Source of the DNA: Akkermansia muciniphila
GTDB taxonomy: Bacteria > Verrucomicrobiota > Verrucomicrobiia > Verrucomicrobiales > Akkermansiaceae
DNA length: 64,000 nt
Direction: 5' to 3'
NCBI RefSeq assembly: GCF_900184965.1
Contig: NZ_FXYA01000214.1
Location: forward strand, 1 to 64,000
Shown here in pieces: positions 1-11,072 of this stretch. A program made the translations under genes and the position numbers. A model generated the notes under the pieces. The model had not been told where the DNA came from and did no database searches. It saw nothing but the letters and a program-made list of their open reading frames with translations. Each line of letters begins with the position of its first letter. Positions within the stretch are counted from its first letter, which is position 1.

Positions 1-1
1 G

Positions 2-241
2 CGCGCCTACGGGGAGCTGACCAACCGCGAAGGGGTGGTGCTGTCGCGCGCGTGGTGCGAAGCGGTGGTGCAGAGGGGGATCAACTACGTGGATCCGGTG
101 AACAGCCCGGAAACTCCTGCCCGGAAGGTCAACATGAAGAGCGGAGCGCTGGAGGATACGGAGCTGAGCGCCGTGAACAAGGCGTTTGGAAGAAAGTTCA
201 ATATCGTCTCCTTCCGCTGGCTGTCCCCGGAAGAAGTGTAG
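2..241 (+). CDS. C-terminal end of an unknown protein (cut by window edge)
   Basis: The frame is already open at the left edge and ends at TAG 239-241, giving about 79 C-terminal residues. No domain is recognised. The visible part is soluble-looking, with a Pro/Asn-rich turn (DPVNSPETPARK) and an ending FRWLSPEEV. An internal GTG at 35 exists, but the codons before it are also open, so this is treated as the tail of a longer gene. A hairpin 30 bases after the stop fits a terminator, so this gene probably ends its transcription unit. Function is not assignable from this fragment. Confidence 0.6.
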   Translation, partial: RAYGELTNREGVVLSRAWCEAVVQRGINYVDPVNSPETPARKVNMKSGALEDTELSAVNKAFGRKFNIVSFRWLSPEEV

Positions 242-270
242 CAAAGGGAGCGCGTTCCCATTCCGTTTCA

Positions 271-305
271 CGCCGCTTTTCCTTTCCCGGGAAAGCGGCG
301 CTTTT
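271..305 (+). terminator. rho-independent terminator after the first gene
   Basis: The arms CGCCGCTTT and AAAGCGGCG pair around a C/T-rich loop and are followed by CTTTTG. It lies 30 bases after the stop at 241 and ahead of a convergent minus-strand gene. Confidence 0.6.
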
Positions 306-525
306 GCGTCCGGAGAGCGGGGGAAGATATCAGGGCTGGATGAACGAAAGACGATTTTTCTCTGTTCCGGGGATAGTGGAGATACTCCCGTTTAACAAAG
401 ATGCCTCCTTAGGGATTTTTATCTCCGACTTCCCTGTTTTTCGCTTGCTCCTTCACTTCCTTTCACAGGAGGTTTGAAGGGAAACTGCGGCTTATAAATC
501 AGGCGGGGCGACGGCAGTCCCCCGT

Positions 526-2088
526 TCAGCGCACGGAGAGGCGGCGATTCCTGAAACAGAACCCGACGATAAAAGTAACCAGCGTTCCGATGGTCACGCG
601 CCACGGAAAGGCTATTTCCGGGATATATTGTTGCCAGCCTGAGGGCAGGGGGATGAGTCCCGTCAGTAAAGCGATGACAAGACATCCTGCCGCCATGGCA
701 ATGATGTTTCCCGAATCGTTTCCTCTGGTGCGGGTCAGCATTCCCAACAGGAAGATGCCAAGCAGGGAGCCATAGGTGTAGCCGAAGATGCCCAGGGCTA
801 TTTGGATGATGCGGATTTCCGGGTGATGAACCACATACCATGCCGTGACGGAGCCCACGAGGATGAGCAGCAGGGAGAACCCGGCCGTCCCCCAGCGCAC
901 GCACCGGAGCAGCTGCCGTTCCGTGGCTTCCGGTTTGAATATTCCCTGGTACCAGTCCCTGGTGGCGGTAGTAGCCAGGGAGTTTAGAGCCGTGGAAAGG
1001 GACCCCATGGCCGTAGCCAGCAGGCCGGCGATCAGCAGCCCGCGGATGCCGTTGGGCAGTTCATGGATGATGAAGTAGGGGAACACATGCAGCTGCGGCG
1101 TGTCTGCGGGGAGGTTTGACGGGTTGTATTGGTAGAAGACATAGAGAAGAATGCCCGTGAAGAGGAAAACGATGACGATGGGGAAGTCCAGCAAGCCGGA
1201 TACGATGACTGCACGCGTTCCCGCCCTGCTGTTTTTTGCCGCCAGCATGCGCTGCACCATGTCCTGGTCCGTGCCGTGCGTAGCCATGGTGATGAAGGTT
1301 GCTCCCAGGAAGGCTGCCCACACCGTGTATTCCTGGCCCAGCACGTGGGCGCATTGCTGGAGGAAGTCCAGCCCTTCTCCGGTTCCCCAGGAGAAGAATT
1401 TCCAGTCGTCCCCACCATTCATGGCGGCGGAGATGGAGCTCCACCCTCCGGGGATATGGGAAAACAGTACCCACAGGGCGGAGAGCATGGAGACTCCCAG
1501 CACGACGGCCTGAAGGACGTCCGTCCAGACGACGGCTTTCAATCCGCCGATCGCGGTGTAAATGGTCGTGGCGATGGAGATGGCAACCAGGGCGGCAATG
1601 TAGAGCAGGACAGTCTGGCTGGCGTCCGCCGTGGCGCCTGTCAGGAACTGGTAGGCGATGACCAGCAGAATGCCCGCGAAATAGAGCCTGGTTCCGCTGG
1701 CGAGCACCCGGCTGACCAGGAAGACCATGGAGGCCGTCCGCCGCGTCAGGAGCCCGAATCTTTTTTCCAGGTATTCATAGATGGAAACGACCTTGTAGTC
1801 ATAGTAGGGCTTGAGAAAGAGCCTGCCGACGATGATGCGGCCCAGGATGGTGCCGATGCAGAGCTGGGCGTACGTGAAGTTGCGGGTATGGTATCCTTCC
1901 CCGGGAGCTCCCAGGAAGGTGGCCGCGCTGATTTCCGCCGCCAGGATAGAGGCCAGAATAGCCCACCAGGGCAGGGAACGGTTGCCCAGGGCATAGTCTG
2001 TCAGGGAGTTTTGCCTTCGTCCCGCATAGATGCCTATGCAGAAGATAGCCAGAAAGTAGATGACGATGACGAAAAGGTCCGTGAGCAT
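526..2088 (-). CDS. sodium:solute symporter (SSS family)
   Basis: A 520-residue polytopic protein with about 13 hydrophobic segments starting right at the N-terminus, the usual size and layout of the SSS family (Na+-driven uptake of sugars, amino acids, sialic acid, proline or vitamins at the inner membrane). Family features include the early AAEISAATFLG stretch after TM2 and the HGTDQDMVQRMLA segment mid-protein, typical of SSS members. The substrate cannot be read from sequence; in a mucin feeder a sugar or sialic acid is plausible but is only inference. The gene stands alone: pyrG upstream ends with its own strong hairpin 15 bases before this start. Basic C-terminal tail (FRNRRLSVR). Confidence 0.88.
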   Translation of the reverse strand: MLTDLFVIVIYFLAIFCIGIYAGRRQNSLTDYALGNRSLPWWAILASILAAEISAATFLGAPGEGYHTRNFTYAQLCIGTILGRIIVGRLFLKPYYDYKVVSIYEYLEKRFGLLTRRTASMVFLVSRVLASGTRLYFAGILLVIAYQFLTGATADASQTVLLYIAALVAISIATTIYTAIGGLKAVVWTDVLQAVVLGVSMLSALWVLFSHIPGGWSSISAAMNGGDDWKFFSWGTGEGLDFLQQCAHVLGQEYTVWAAFLGATFITMATHGTDQDMVQRMLAAKNSRAGTRAVIVSGLLDFPIVIVFLFTGILLYVFYQYNPSNLPADTPQLHVFPYFIIHELPNGIRGLLIAGLLATAMGSLSTALNSLATTATRDWYQGIFKPEATERQLLRCVRWGTAGFSLLLILVGSVTAWYVVHHPEIRIIQIALGIFGYTYGSLLGIFLLGMLTRTRGNDSGNIIAMAAGCLVIALLTGLIPLPSGWQQYIPEIAFPWRVTIGTLVTFIVGFCFRNRRLSVR

Positions 2089-2102
2089 GCCTGGAAAGAG
2101 AA

Positions 2103-2136
2103 GGCCTTTTCCGGAATGGAGATTCCGGAAAAGGCC
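2103..2136 (-). terminator. strong hairpin terminator of pyrG
   Basis: A perfect 15-bp inverted repeat (GGCCTTTTCCGGAAT and ATTCCGGAAAAGGCC) with a 4-base loop sits between pyrG (stop at 2155) and the symporter start. Read on the minus strand it is followed by a pyrimidine-rich TTCTCTTTCC run. Confidence 0.75.
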
Positions 2137-2154
2137 CCGGGCTTGATGAAGGGA

Positions 2155-4522
<2,368 letters not shown>

Positions 4523-4542
4523 GGGAAAAGGAACCGCACCGA

Positions 4543-4571
4543 AAGGTAGCAACTCCCTTTGAATTAGTCCA
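4543..4571 (-). promoter_or_regulatory. candidate sigma70-type promoter of kdsB-pyrG
   Basis: On the minus strand TGGACT is 17 bases from TACCTT, which ends 20 bases before the preferred kdsB ATG. The same TACCTTTC -10 region occurs before the gene starting at 15682. Confidence 0.35.
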
Positions 4572-4620
4572 GCCTCAAGCATCAGGAACGCCTGTTTTTC
4601 CCGGGGAAGGAAAGGGGAGG

Positions 4621-6168
4621 TCAGGCGGAAATGGATGCCGTTGCGGCGGCCTGCCGTTTTTCCTGCGTTCTCCGGATCATGAGCGGCATGTATTCCTTGC
4701 GGACATGGAGGGATACGTAGAGCCCCTCCCTCTTGGCGCAGGAGTAGAGTACTTTAATGATGCCCAGGGATATGATGTCCATCGCAATGGTGATGCTTTC
4801 ACCAAAGATCAGGAAAAAAAAGATCGGTTTGGTGAAATAGACGGCGGAAACATACAGGATGCCGAGTTTGTATTGATGATTGCGGTAGATTTTACTGACG
4901 ATCCATGCGTAGGTCATGCCAACGACGGACAGGATGAGGTACAGGGAAATCCCGATGTAGCCGAGCGTTTGAATCGTGGAAATGGGGCCGCTGTGCCACT
5001 GACCGTTCCATGCAAAGGCGCTTTGGTCTTTGCTCAGGTTGTAGGCTTCTTCATAGACATTGGCTTTCACGATGCTGATATCCCGTGAAAAGCCGTCTCC
5101 GAATATTTTGTCCTGAATAAAGTGTTCACGGTCATCCAGAGCCCAGCTCCACATCTCAAAACGCCAGTTGACGGAGTCTTCGGCGTTTGCCTTGGCTTGC
5201 GCGCTGACGTCCAGGAAAGGAACGGCTGAAAGCGTACGTTGGATGCCGAAAGGCAGGGAATGAAGCATTCCCGCAGAGGAGAGCAGCAAAAGCAGAAGCG
5301 CTCCGAAGAAGGGAACCAGAAGGCAGAAGAACCATCTTTTGTAGATCAGGGAGATGGTGAAGAACAGCAACACAACCTGGGCCATGGCGGAGCGGAATCC
5401 GCTTAACAGGATGCCGACGGTTCCAAGAAGAAGCAGCGCCCCCCACCAGGGACGCTTGATCATCTGCCACACGGAGTAGTTGATGATGAGCAGTTGCAGC
5501 GCCAGGATAGAAATTCTGAGGAAAGATGAGTTCCGGGAATCTTCGGAGAGCGTGTCTGGAGAGCCCGCGTTTGCGGCAAGATCCGCCCCGGCGCTGTCCG
5601 GTGAAAGGAGATTCCGGGCAGTTGAGATGAGGGTAAAAACGATGGTCAGGAAAACGGCCCATTGAAGCACTTTGCCCAGTTCATGGCTGGTTGTTTTTAG
5701 CGAGGACAGGCAGAGATAGGCCAGGAGGGCCTGGAGGAAAAGGATATATCCCTTGCCTCCGTAGTAGTCTTCCAGCACATCCAGCCCCAGAGCAAAGGGG
5801 TGGCTCAGGAAGATGTAGCCCACGTGCATGAACAGCACGAGAACGACAGCGTCCAGAACAGGAGCGGAATTCCACGTCAAATTTGAACGCCTGAGCATGG
5901 CGTTCCACAAGTAAAAAGGAAGGGTTATTCCGTAAGCAAGGAGAGGGGCGTAGTCCCTTAAAGAGGGGATGGGCAGGAAAAGAATGGGTATCAACATCCA
6001 CAGATACCACACTTTCCCTTTCATCAGGAATAAGGCGGCCAGAACAAAAGGGGAGACAGCCAGAACGATGGAAAGGGGATCCCCGTCCGCCGACATGATG
6101 CCGCCTATGATGGCCAGAAGAATGGCAACGACTGAAACCAGTACAATTTTAAATAAGTTACCATTCAT
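4621..6168 (-). CDS. O-antigen ligase/polymerase-like membrane protein
   Basis: A 515-residue integral membrane protein with about 11-12 hydrophobic helices and one large periplasmic loop at roughly residues 325-400 holding NWRFEMWSWALDDREHF, GDGFSRD and a WHSGP/IQTLGYIG stretch. That layout (many helices, one long late loop rich in aromatic and His/Arg residues) is that of the Wzy/WaaL O-antigen polymerase-ligase superfamily, which transfers or polymerises surface sugars on lipid carriers in the periplasm. Its place just ahead of kdsB supports an LPS or polysaccharide role. Ligase versus polymerase cannot be told. It lies 53 bases past the tRNA-Ala gene on the same strand. Confidence 0.65.
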   Translation of the reverse strand: MNGNLFKIVLVSVVAILLAIIGGIMSADGDPLSIVLAVSPFVLAALFLMKGKVWYLWMLIPILFLPIPSLRDYAPLLAYGITLPFYLWNAMLRRSNLTWNSAPVLDAVVLVLFMHVGYIFLSHPFALGLDVLEDYYGGKGYILFLQALLAYLCLSSLKTTSHELGKVLQWAVFLTIVFTLISTARNLLSPDSAGADLAANAGSPDTLSEDSRNSSFLRISILALQLLIINYSVWQMIKRPWWGALLLLGTVGILLSGFRSAMAQVVLLFFTISLIYKRWFFCLLVPFFGALLLLLLSSAGMLHSLPFGIQRTLSAVPFLDVSAQAKANAEDSVNWRFEMWSWALDDREHFIQDKIFGDGFSRDISIVKANVYEEAYNLSKDQSAFAWNGQWHSGPISTIQTLGYIGISLYLILSVVGMTYAWIVSKIYRNHQYKLGILYVSAVYFTKPIFFFLIFGESITIAMDIISLGIIKVLYSCAKREGLYVSLHVRKEYMPLMIRRTQEKRQAAATASISA

Positions 6169-6220
6169 AGGGCTACCCGTTATTCCCGAATGAAAAACAG
6201 TGGCGGGAAAAAGAGATGGA

Positions 6221-6296
6221 TGGTGGAGTATAGGGGATTCGAACCCCTGACCTTCTCATTGCGAACGAGACGCTCTACCAACTGAGCTAATACCCC
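6221..6296 (-). tRNA. tRNA-Ala (anticodon CGC)
   Basis: A complete cloverleaf on the minus strand: 7-bp acceptor GGGGTAT/ATACTCC, D arm GCTC/GAGC, anticodon stem TCTCG/TGAGA with loop TTCGCAA (anticodon CGC, reads GCG), T arm AGGGG-TTCGAAT-CCCCT, discriminator A and an encoded CCA (6221-6223). The third acceptor pair is G:U, the classic G3:U70 identity element of alanine tRNA, which confirms the charging. Confidence 0.96.
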
Positions 6297-6314
6297 GTGG
6301 GAAATACCGGAAAG

Positions 6315-6343
6315 AATTTAATTCATCCCGCGTTTGAAAGCAA
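6315..6343 (-). promoter_or_regulatory. promoter of tRNA-Ala
   Basis: TTGCTT is separated by 17 bases from TAAATT, 18 bases upstream of the first tRNA base on the minus strand; spacing and position fit a sigma70-type promoter. Confidence 0.5.
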
Positions 6344-6529
6344 GCGGAATTCGTCAGGAAAGGCAAATAAGAGGGATGTTGCCGCCTTTCCCCGTTGCAT
6401 GCGGACGTTTCATGCCTGCCGGAAGCCGGCCGCTGGGAAGCCGTGTGCCCCCGGGAAATGTTCCGGATTAAGGGAAGGCGGGGGAGGGGGGCCGGTTTTT
6501 ACGAAGGTCCGTTTGCCGGAATTGGAGCG

Positions 6530-7603
6530 TCAGCGGACCTGCTTGTTTTTGATGCGGTTTCTGAGATGGGCTTCTTCAAAAAGACCGTCCATGTACAATT
6601 CCACGGCTTGAGCTTTTCTGAGGCTCCGGGCTGCATTCCTAAGAGCCGGGAGCGCTTCTTCATAGGATGGCGTTTTCCCTTTTTTGACAGGGGATGCTTC
6701 CACAAGATGCCACCCCCACCGGCTTTTGAGAAGCGCCGGCTTGTTGTCCGGAACGTCTGCCAAAGCCAGACCCAGGGTTTCCTTTGCGCGGGCGGGGTTG
6801 ATCCAGCCGAGTTCCCCGCCTGCGGGAGCGGAACGTTCGTCTTCACTGAATTCCCTGGCGAGCCGGGAGAAGGATTCTCCCGCCTCCAGCCGCGCCAGCA
6901 GCGTTTCCGCAGTTTGCCTGACCTGGGCTTCATCCCTGTGCAAGGTAGCCAGGAAGATGTGCCTGGTTTTCCGCAAATCAGGCGGGGTGAGCTGGTCCCG
7001 GATCAGATTGTAGCAGGTTTTCAGGTCTTCGCCGGACGGTTCCGCCGCCTGGGCGGTTGCCCGGTAGAGCTGTTCCGTCTGTTTGAGCCTGGCTGCTATT
7101 TTTTTTTGAAATTGTTCCTGCGTCAGTTTCTGGTCATGCAGGGTTTTCAGGTATTGTTCCGTGTTTCCGTCAAAACGGGACCGGATTTGTTCCACGGCGC
7201 GCGCCGCTTCCGCGTTGCGGTTGGGAAGCTGGAGGTCATTGACGCTGGTTTTCAGGCGCAGAAGGGAGGAGCCGATCAGGTCATATCTGGCCCGCGGAGC
7301 CAGATCGCCGGGGATGTCCGGTTCATGGGTAAGTTTGATCCCTCCGCCCATATCCAGCACGGGAGGCTGGCGCAGCAGTTTCAGTTCCGTAATCCTCCGG
7401 GAAAGCTGGTTGGCGGTGACAGGTTCTCCATACACTTCCGCTATCCGGGCGGAGGTGTCTCCTGGCGGCCCCGGCATCGGTTTCAGGTACGCGTCCATTC
7501 TGCCGGCCAAAAAGCCGTGCCAGACAAACAGGTCCCCCACCAGATAGAGCAGGAATGCTCCATAAATCACAAGCCTGAGCGTGAATTTTCCAGTGGGGGA
7601 CAT
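6530..7603 (-). CDS. membrane-anchored parvulin-type peptidyl-prolyl isomerase
   Basis: 357 residues with one N-terminal hydrophobic anchor (about residues 9-28, LVIYGAFLLYLVGDLFVW), so the bulk should face the periplasm. The C-terminal part (about 215-315) is a PpiC/SurA-like rotamase domain: RHIFLATLHRDEAQ, AGESFSRLAREFSED, GGELGWINPARA and SRWGWHLVEASP are standard parvulin blocks. Residues 50-210 look like a helical SurA-N-type chaperone region. It probably helps fold outer-membrane or secreted proteins. It is the last gene of a minus-strand run after two pilT-like genes (24-base gap), so it may serve pilus or envelope assembly; that link is inference. Confidence 0.85.
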   Translation of the reverse strand: MSPTGKFTLRLVIYGAFLLYLVGDLFVWHGFLAGRMDAYLKPMPGPPGDTSARIAEVYGEPVTANQLSRRITELKLLRQPPVLDMGGGIKLTHEPDIPGDLAPRARYDLIGSSLLRLKTSVNDLQLPNRNAEAARAVEQIRSRFDGNTEQYLKTLHDQKLTQEQFQKKIAARLKQTEQLYRATAQAAEPSGEDLKTCYNLIRDQLTPPDLRKTRHIFLATLHRDEAQVRQTAETLLARLEAGESFSRLAREFSEDERSAPAGGELGWINPARAKETLGLALADVPDNKPALLKSRWGWHLVEASPVKKGKTPSYEEALPALRNAARSLRKAQAVELYMDGLFEEAHLRNRIKNKQVR

Positions 7604-7627
7604 GGCAGGAGAAAGAGGGCAAAGAGC

Positions 7628-8722
7628 TTAGTTCCCGCCGCCGGCGTCTGCCAGACGGGCGGATTCCGGAGGAAGGAAGTTGCGGAATCTCTTCTTTTCA
7701 ATGCACTTCATGTAGGCTTCTTCCGGGGAGACGATGCCCTGCTGGAGTTTCTGCCAGATGGCGTCATCCATGAATTGCATGCCCATGGCCTTGCCGCCGA
7801 CGATGACGTCAGGGATTTTCTGCGTGGCGCCTTCACGGATGATGGCCGCCACGGCCGGCGTGGCAAAGAGAATTTCGTTGACGGCTACGCGTCCCGGTTT
7901 GTCGCTGCGCTTCATCAGGAGCTGCGCCACAACGCCGCGGAGGGAGCCCGCAAGCATGGTGCGCACCTGGGATTGCTGGTCAGACGGGAAGACGTCAATG
8001 ATACGGTCAATGGTTTTGCTGGCGTTGTTCGTGTGCAGGGTGCCGAATACCAGAAGACCGGTTTCAGCCGCCGTGAGCGCCAGGGAGATGGTTTCCAGGT
8101 CACGCATTTCACCCACCAGCACGATGTCGGAGTCTTCACGAAGGGAAGCCCGGAGGCCGTCTGCGAAGGAAGGCGTCTGGAGAGGCACTTCCCTCTGGGT
8201 GACGATGGATTTTTTATTGGGATGGACGAATTCAATAGGTTCTTCCACGGTGATGATGTGCCGCGCCTGGTTGCTATTGATGTAGTCGATGATGGCGGCC
8301 AGCGTGGTGGATTTACCGGAGCCGGTGGGGCCCGTGACCAGCACAAGGCCGGATCTCATGTGGGCGAATTCCTTGACGACCGTAGGCACGCCCAGTTCTT
8401 CCAGCGTGGCTATTTTGGTGGGAATAAGACGGAAAACAGCCCCCAGGCCGTGCTGCTGCTTGAAATAGTTGCAGCGGAAACGGGATGTTTCATCCATTTC
8501 ATAGGCAAAGTCCAGGTCCCCTTCTTCCAGATATTTCTGAAAGGCCTGGGGATCGCATATTTCCGCAAGGAGGTTTTTGAACGCCTGGCCTTCCAGGTTT
8601 TCGTCGGAAATGGCGGAGATGGTCCCGTTGACGCGGATTTTAGGAGGCTGGCCTTCGCTGAGGTGAAGGTCGGAGCCGCCCGCTTCTACGAGATATTTGA
8701 AGTATTGGTCGATGACTGCCAT
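7628..8722 (-). CDS. pilT: type IV pilus retraction ATPase (PilT/PilU family), second copy
   Basis: 364 residues, the normal PilT length. It has an N-terminal PAS-like beta domain (SDLHLSEGQPPKIRVNG), a canonical Walker A GPTGSGKST at 131-139, the Asp box, a Walker B/GEMRDLETI region, the His box GTLHTN, and the AIRNLIRE-like region AAIIREGATQKIPD followed by GMQFMDD. PilT hexamers hydrolyse ATP at the pilus base to depolymerise pilin for retraction. It starts 25 bases after the other PilT gene and shares an identical 44-bp stretch with it (8058-8101). Which copy acts as PilT and which as PilU is not decided here. Confidence 0.9.
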   Translation of the reverse strand: MAVIDQYFKYLVEAGGSDLHLSEGQPPKIRVNGTISAISDENLEGQAFKNLLAEICDPQAFQKYLEEGDLDFAYEMDETSRFRCNYFKQQHGLGAVFRLIPTKIATLEELGVPTVVKEFAHMRSGLVLVTGPTGSGKSTTLAAIIDYINSNQARHIITVEEPIEFVHPNKKSIVTQREVPLQTPSFADGLRASLREDSDIVLVGEMRDLETISLALTAAETGLLVFGTLHTNNASKTIDRIIDVFPSDQQSQVRTMLAGSLRGVVAQLLMKRSDKPGRVAVNEILFATPAVAAIIREGATQKIPDVIVGGKAMGMQFMDDAIWQKLQQGIVSPEEAYMKCIEKKRFRNFLPPESARLADAGGGN

Positions 8723-8747
8723 AACAGGAGTGTTTCAAAATTAAAGG

Positions 8748-9830
8748 TTACTTGATTCCCAGGAAGGATTTCATGATGGTTTTGTCTTCCGCGCGGAAGA
8801 TGCAGTCTTCCGTGGTGATGAGGCCCGCCTGGTGCAGGGCCCGGAGCGAGTCGTCCATCAGGATCATGCCCTGGGCTTTCCCGGTCTGAATGCAGCCGGG
8901 AATCATGAATGTCTTGCCTTCGCGGATGCAGTTGGCGATGGCGGGCGTATTAACCAGCATTTCAATGGCCAGAGCGCGGCCGTTGCCGTCCGCTCTGGGA
9001 ACCAGCTGCTGGGAGATGATGCCGCGCAGAGATTCGCTGACCATGATGCGGATCTGGTCGCGTTGCTCCACCGGGAAGACGTCCAGCACGCGGTCCACCG
9101 TACGGGCAGCGGAGCCCGTGTGCAGGGTGCCGAGCACCAGGTGGCCGGTTTCAGCCGCCGTGAGCGCCAGGGAGATGGTTTCCAGGTCGCGCATTTCCCC
9201 CACCATGATGACGTCAGGGTCTTCACGGAGGGCGCCGCGGAGCGCCCGGGCGAAGGATTCCGTGTGTTTATGCACTTCACGCTGGTTGACGTGGCAATTT
9301 TTGGAGGGAATCAGGTATTCGATGGGGTCTTCAAGCGTGATGATGTGGTCGTGGCGGTCCTGGTTGATGAAATCCACGATGGAGGCCAGCGTGGTGGATT
9401 TACCGGAACCTACGGAACCCGTGACTAAAATGAGGCCGTTGGTGTAGCGGGTGAGGGGCACCACGTATTCCGTCGGCAGGCCTATTTCCTCCATGGTGCG
9501 CACCCGCGTGTTGATGATGCGGAAGCAGATGTCATAACCCAGGCGCTGTTTAACCACGGATGCGCGGTAACGGCCAAAGTCATTGGCGTAGGCGAAGTCC
9601 ACGTCCCCCCGTTGCTGAAGGCGGTTCCATTCCGGGTCTTCCAGAAAGCCCCTCGCCAGCACTTCCGTGTCCTGGGGCGTGAGATTGGGCGCTTCCTCCC
9701 AGATGGGGAGAAGCTGGCCGAACCGGCGCCAGGTGGGACGGCTGTTGACGGCAAGGTGGATATCGGAACAGTCGTAATCCTGTCCAAGTTTGAGATATCC
9801 GTCGACGTGGGGCAAAATGTATTCGCTCAT
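8748..9830 (-). CDS. pilT: type IV pilus retraction ATPase (PilT/PilU family), first copy
   Basis: 360 residues with the full PilT set: SDIHLAVNSRPTWR N-terminal domain, Walker A in the variant form GSVGSGKST (138-146), GEMRDLETI, GTLHTG, and NCIREGKTFMIPG followed by GMILMDDSL. The first residues of the P-loop differ from the paralogue downstream (GPTGSGKST), as is common when a PilT/PilU pair diverges. It heads the three-gene run pilT-pilT-parvulin. No pilin or PilB/C/Q gene is in the window, so the rest of the pilus machine must be elsewhere. Confidence 0.9.
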   Translation of the reverse strand: MSEYILPHVDGYLKLGQDYDCSDIHLAVNSRPTWRRFGQLLPIWEEAPNLTPQDTEVLARGFLEDPEWNRLQQRGDVDFAYANDFGRYRASVVKQRLGYDICFRIINTRVRTMEEIGLPTEYVVPLTRYTNGLILVTGSVGSGKSTTLASIVDFINQDRHDHIITLEDPIEYLIPSKNCHVNQREVHKHTESFARALRGALREDPDVIMVGEMRDLETISLALTAAETGHLVLGTLHTGSAARTVDRVLDVFPVEQRDQIRIMVSESLRGIISQQLVPRADGNGRALAIEMLVNTPAIANCIREGKTFMIPGCIQTGKAQGMILMDDSLRALHQAGLITTEDCIFRAEDKTIMKSFLGIK

Positions 9831-10212
9831 GTTGTGAATGCAGCAAACTGATAAAGCTGCATACTAACGAAAACAGAGCTTTTTTGACCAGCAAAAAATA
9901 TTCGGGAACCGATTTCTGTAAAAGCGGCTTCGCGCCGTTCCGCGACAGATGCAGAATTTTGAGAAAGGGGGCGTTGCGGAAGATCCGCGGACGTTTGTTT
10001 CCGGGTAAAAGGAAGGAGGATGACACAGGGGAGCGGCGCGGGAGATTGGCTTTTCCCTCCGGGCCTGGTTTGGCGTTCCCTGGAAGACAGGGAGGGGGGG
10101 ACGGTTTTTCTTTAACGCCGCAGGGGAATGCCTCTGTTTTTTTGCGACGACGGCATTCCCGAACCTTTTTCAAGAGGCGGCAAAAAGCCGCTGTCTTAGC
10201 CGGAAAATCCTG
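9831..10212. other. intergenic stretch, no gene seen
   Basis: 382 bases between the first pilT gene and the end of the small membrane-protein operon. The part near 9840-9910 is AT-rich and should hold the pilT promoter, but no convincing -35/-10 pair was found. A 9-bp inverted repeat (GGGAATGCC at 10124-10132 and GGCATTCCC at 10152-10160) has a 19-base loop and no clear T-run, so it is only a weak terminator candidate. Confidence 0.5.
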
Positions 10213-10599
10213 TTATTTAAACAGGCTGAGGAATTTTTTGCCGGCCAGGCCGAGCCCCATTTTTTTCAGGGAAGGAAAAGCCAGGGTGATCAGGATTTCA
10301 ACGATGAAACGGAAGATGGAGGAATGAACCCAGCTTCCGGAAGCGGGCGGCTGTGGGGAAGGGACCGGATTTCTTCTTTTTTTTCCCGTAAACATGCGGA
10401 TAAGAAGAACGCCACCCACCGTACCGACAATAGAGCCGATCACAGGCAGGGACATGGCCTTTTTTTTCAATTTACGGAAGTGGTCGGCCTGCTGCTGCGT
10501 CTTTTGCACCAGGCTGTCCGCTTCATTAACGATATCCAGCCGGGAGGAAGCCACCCGCATCAGGAGTGCGAGCTTTTCTTGAGAGCCATTTGCAGACAT
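10213..10599 (-). CDS. small membrane protein, third gene of a YqjD/YqjE/YqjK-like operon
   Basis: 128 residues with a soluble, charged N-terminal helix (about 1-48, KLALLMRVASSRLDIVNEAD), a hydrophobic segment (about 50-70, LPVIGSIVGTVGGVLLIRMF), a basic Pro-rich linker and a second hydrophobic stretch near 100-115. No family match is certain. Its start overlaps the end of the previous gene by 40 bases, a sign of translational coupling. By position and size it corresponds to YqjK, the third member of the enterobacterial yqjDEK set; this is an argument from context, not from clear homology. Confidence 0.7.
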   Translation of the reverse strand: MSANGSQEKLALLMRVASSRLDIVNEADSLVQKTQQQADHFRKLKKKAMSLPVIGSIVGTVGGVLLIRMFTGKKRRNPVPSPQPPASGSWVHSSIFRFIVEILITLAFPSLKKMGLGLAGKKFLSLFK

Positions 10600-11006
10600 G
10601 ATAAATCCGTTTTAAGTTCTTCCGCCGTCGCAGGAGCGATAGGCGTTACATGGGTTCGGCTGAAAAGGATGAACGCCGCGGCGGCCGCCAGGAGATGAAG
10701 CCCCGTGGTGACGGCAAGCCCGGCGATGAATCCCCAGAAGTACGCCATGACCACGGTCAGCAGGCACCACAGAAAAAGATAGCCGAAGAAGGCCATGAAA
10801 GCCCCCATCAGGAGAAGGGCCGTTTTTTTGCCCAGCCGTTTGGACGCTTCCTTCAGTTCCAGTTTGAGCAGTGCGGCCAGGGCTTCCGCATGGGCCAGGG
10901 CTGCCGTCCCGGTTTCCCGGAGGGACCGGACCATGGCCATTCCTTCTTCCTTTTCCTCCACAAGGGGGGTGACGAAGGTTCGCTTGAGTTTGTCAATCAG
11001 TCCCAT
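10560..11006 (-). CDS. YqjE-like membrane protein (DUF1469/phage holin superfamily)
   Basis: 148 residues. An amphipathic N-terminal helix rich in Glu, Lys and Ala (TALAHAEALAALLKLELKEA) precedes two close transmembrane helices (about 65-90 and 93-117) and a short soluble tail. This is the standard layout of the YqjE/Holin-X type, small inner-membrane proteins that are chromosomal and usually not phage. It is preceded by a YqjD-like gene and overlaps the next gene. The role is unknown in any bacterium beyond links to stationary phase and membrane association of ribosomes for the YqjD partner. Confidence 0.7.
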   Translation of the reverse strand: MGLIDKLKRTFVTPLVEEKEEGMAMVRSLRETGTAALAHAEALAALLKLELKEASKRLGKKTALLLMGAFMAFFGYLFLWCLLTVVMAYFWGFIAGLAVTTGLHLLAAAAAFILFSRTHVTPIAPATAEELKTDLSCLQMALKKSSHS

Positions 11007-11072
11007 GGTTCGGTTTGATGAGGGGAGGACGCCATGCGCGCGGCGCGCATGGCGCGGAATGAAAGGAGAGGG

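Noticed and set aside
6395-8755. 786-codon plus-strand frame over the parvulin and second pilT genes
   Set aside because: Antisense shadow of two well-recognised minus-strand genes; no motifs of its own.
10124-10160. Hairpin GGGAATGCC / GGCATTCCC as terminator
   Set aside because: The 19-base loop and lack of a T-run on the relevant strand make it a poor terminator; kept only as a remark.
10560-11006. Phage holin as evidence for a prophage
   Set aside because: The protein fits the chromosomal YqjE-type branch and sits in a YqjD-like operon next to mla genes; no other phage gene is adjacent.
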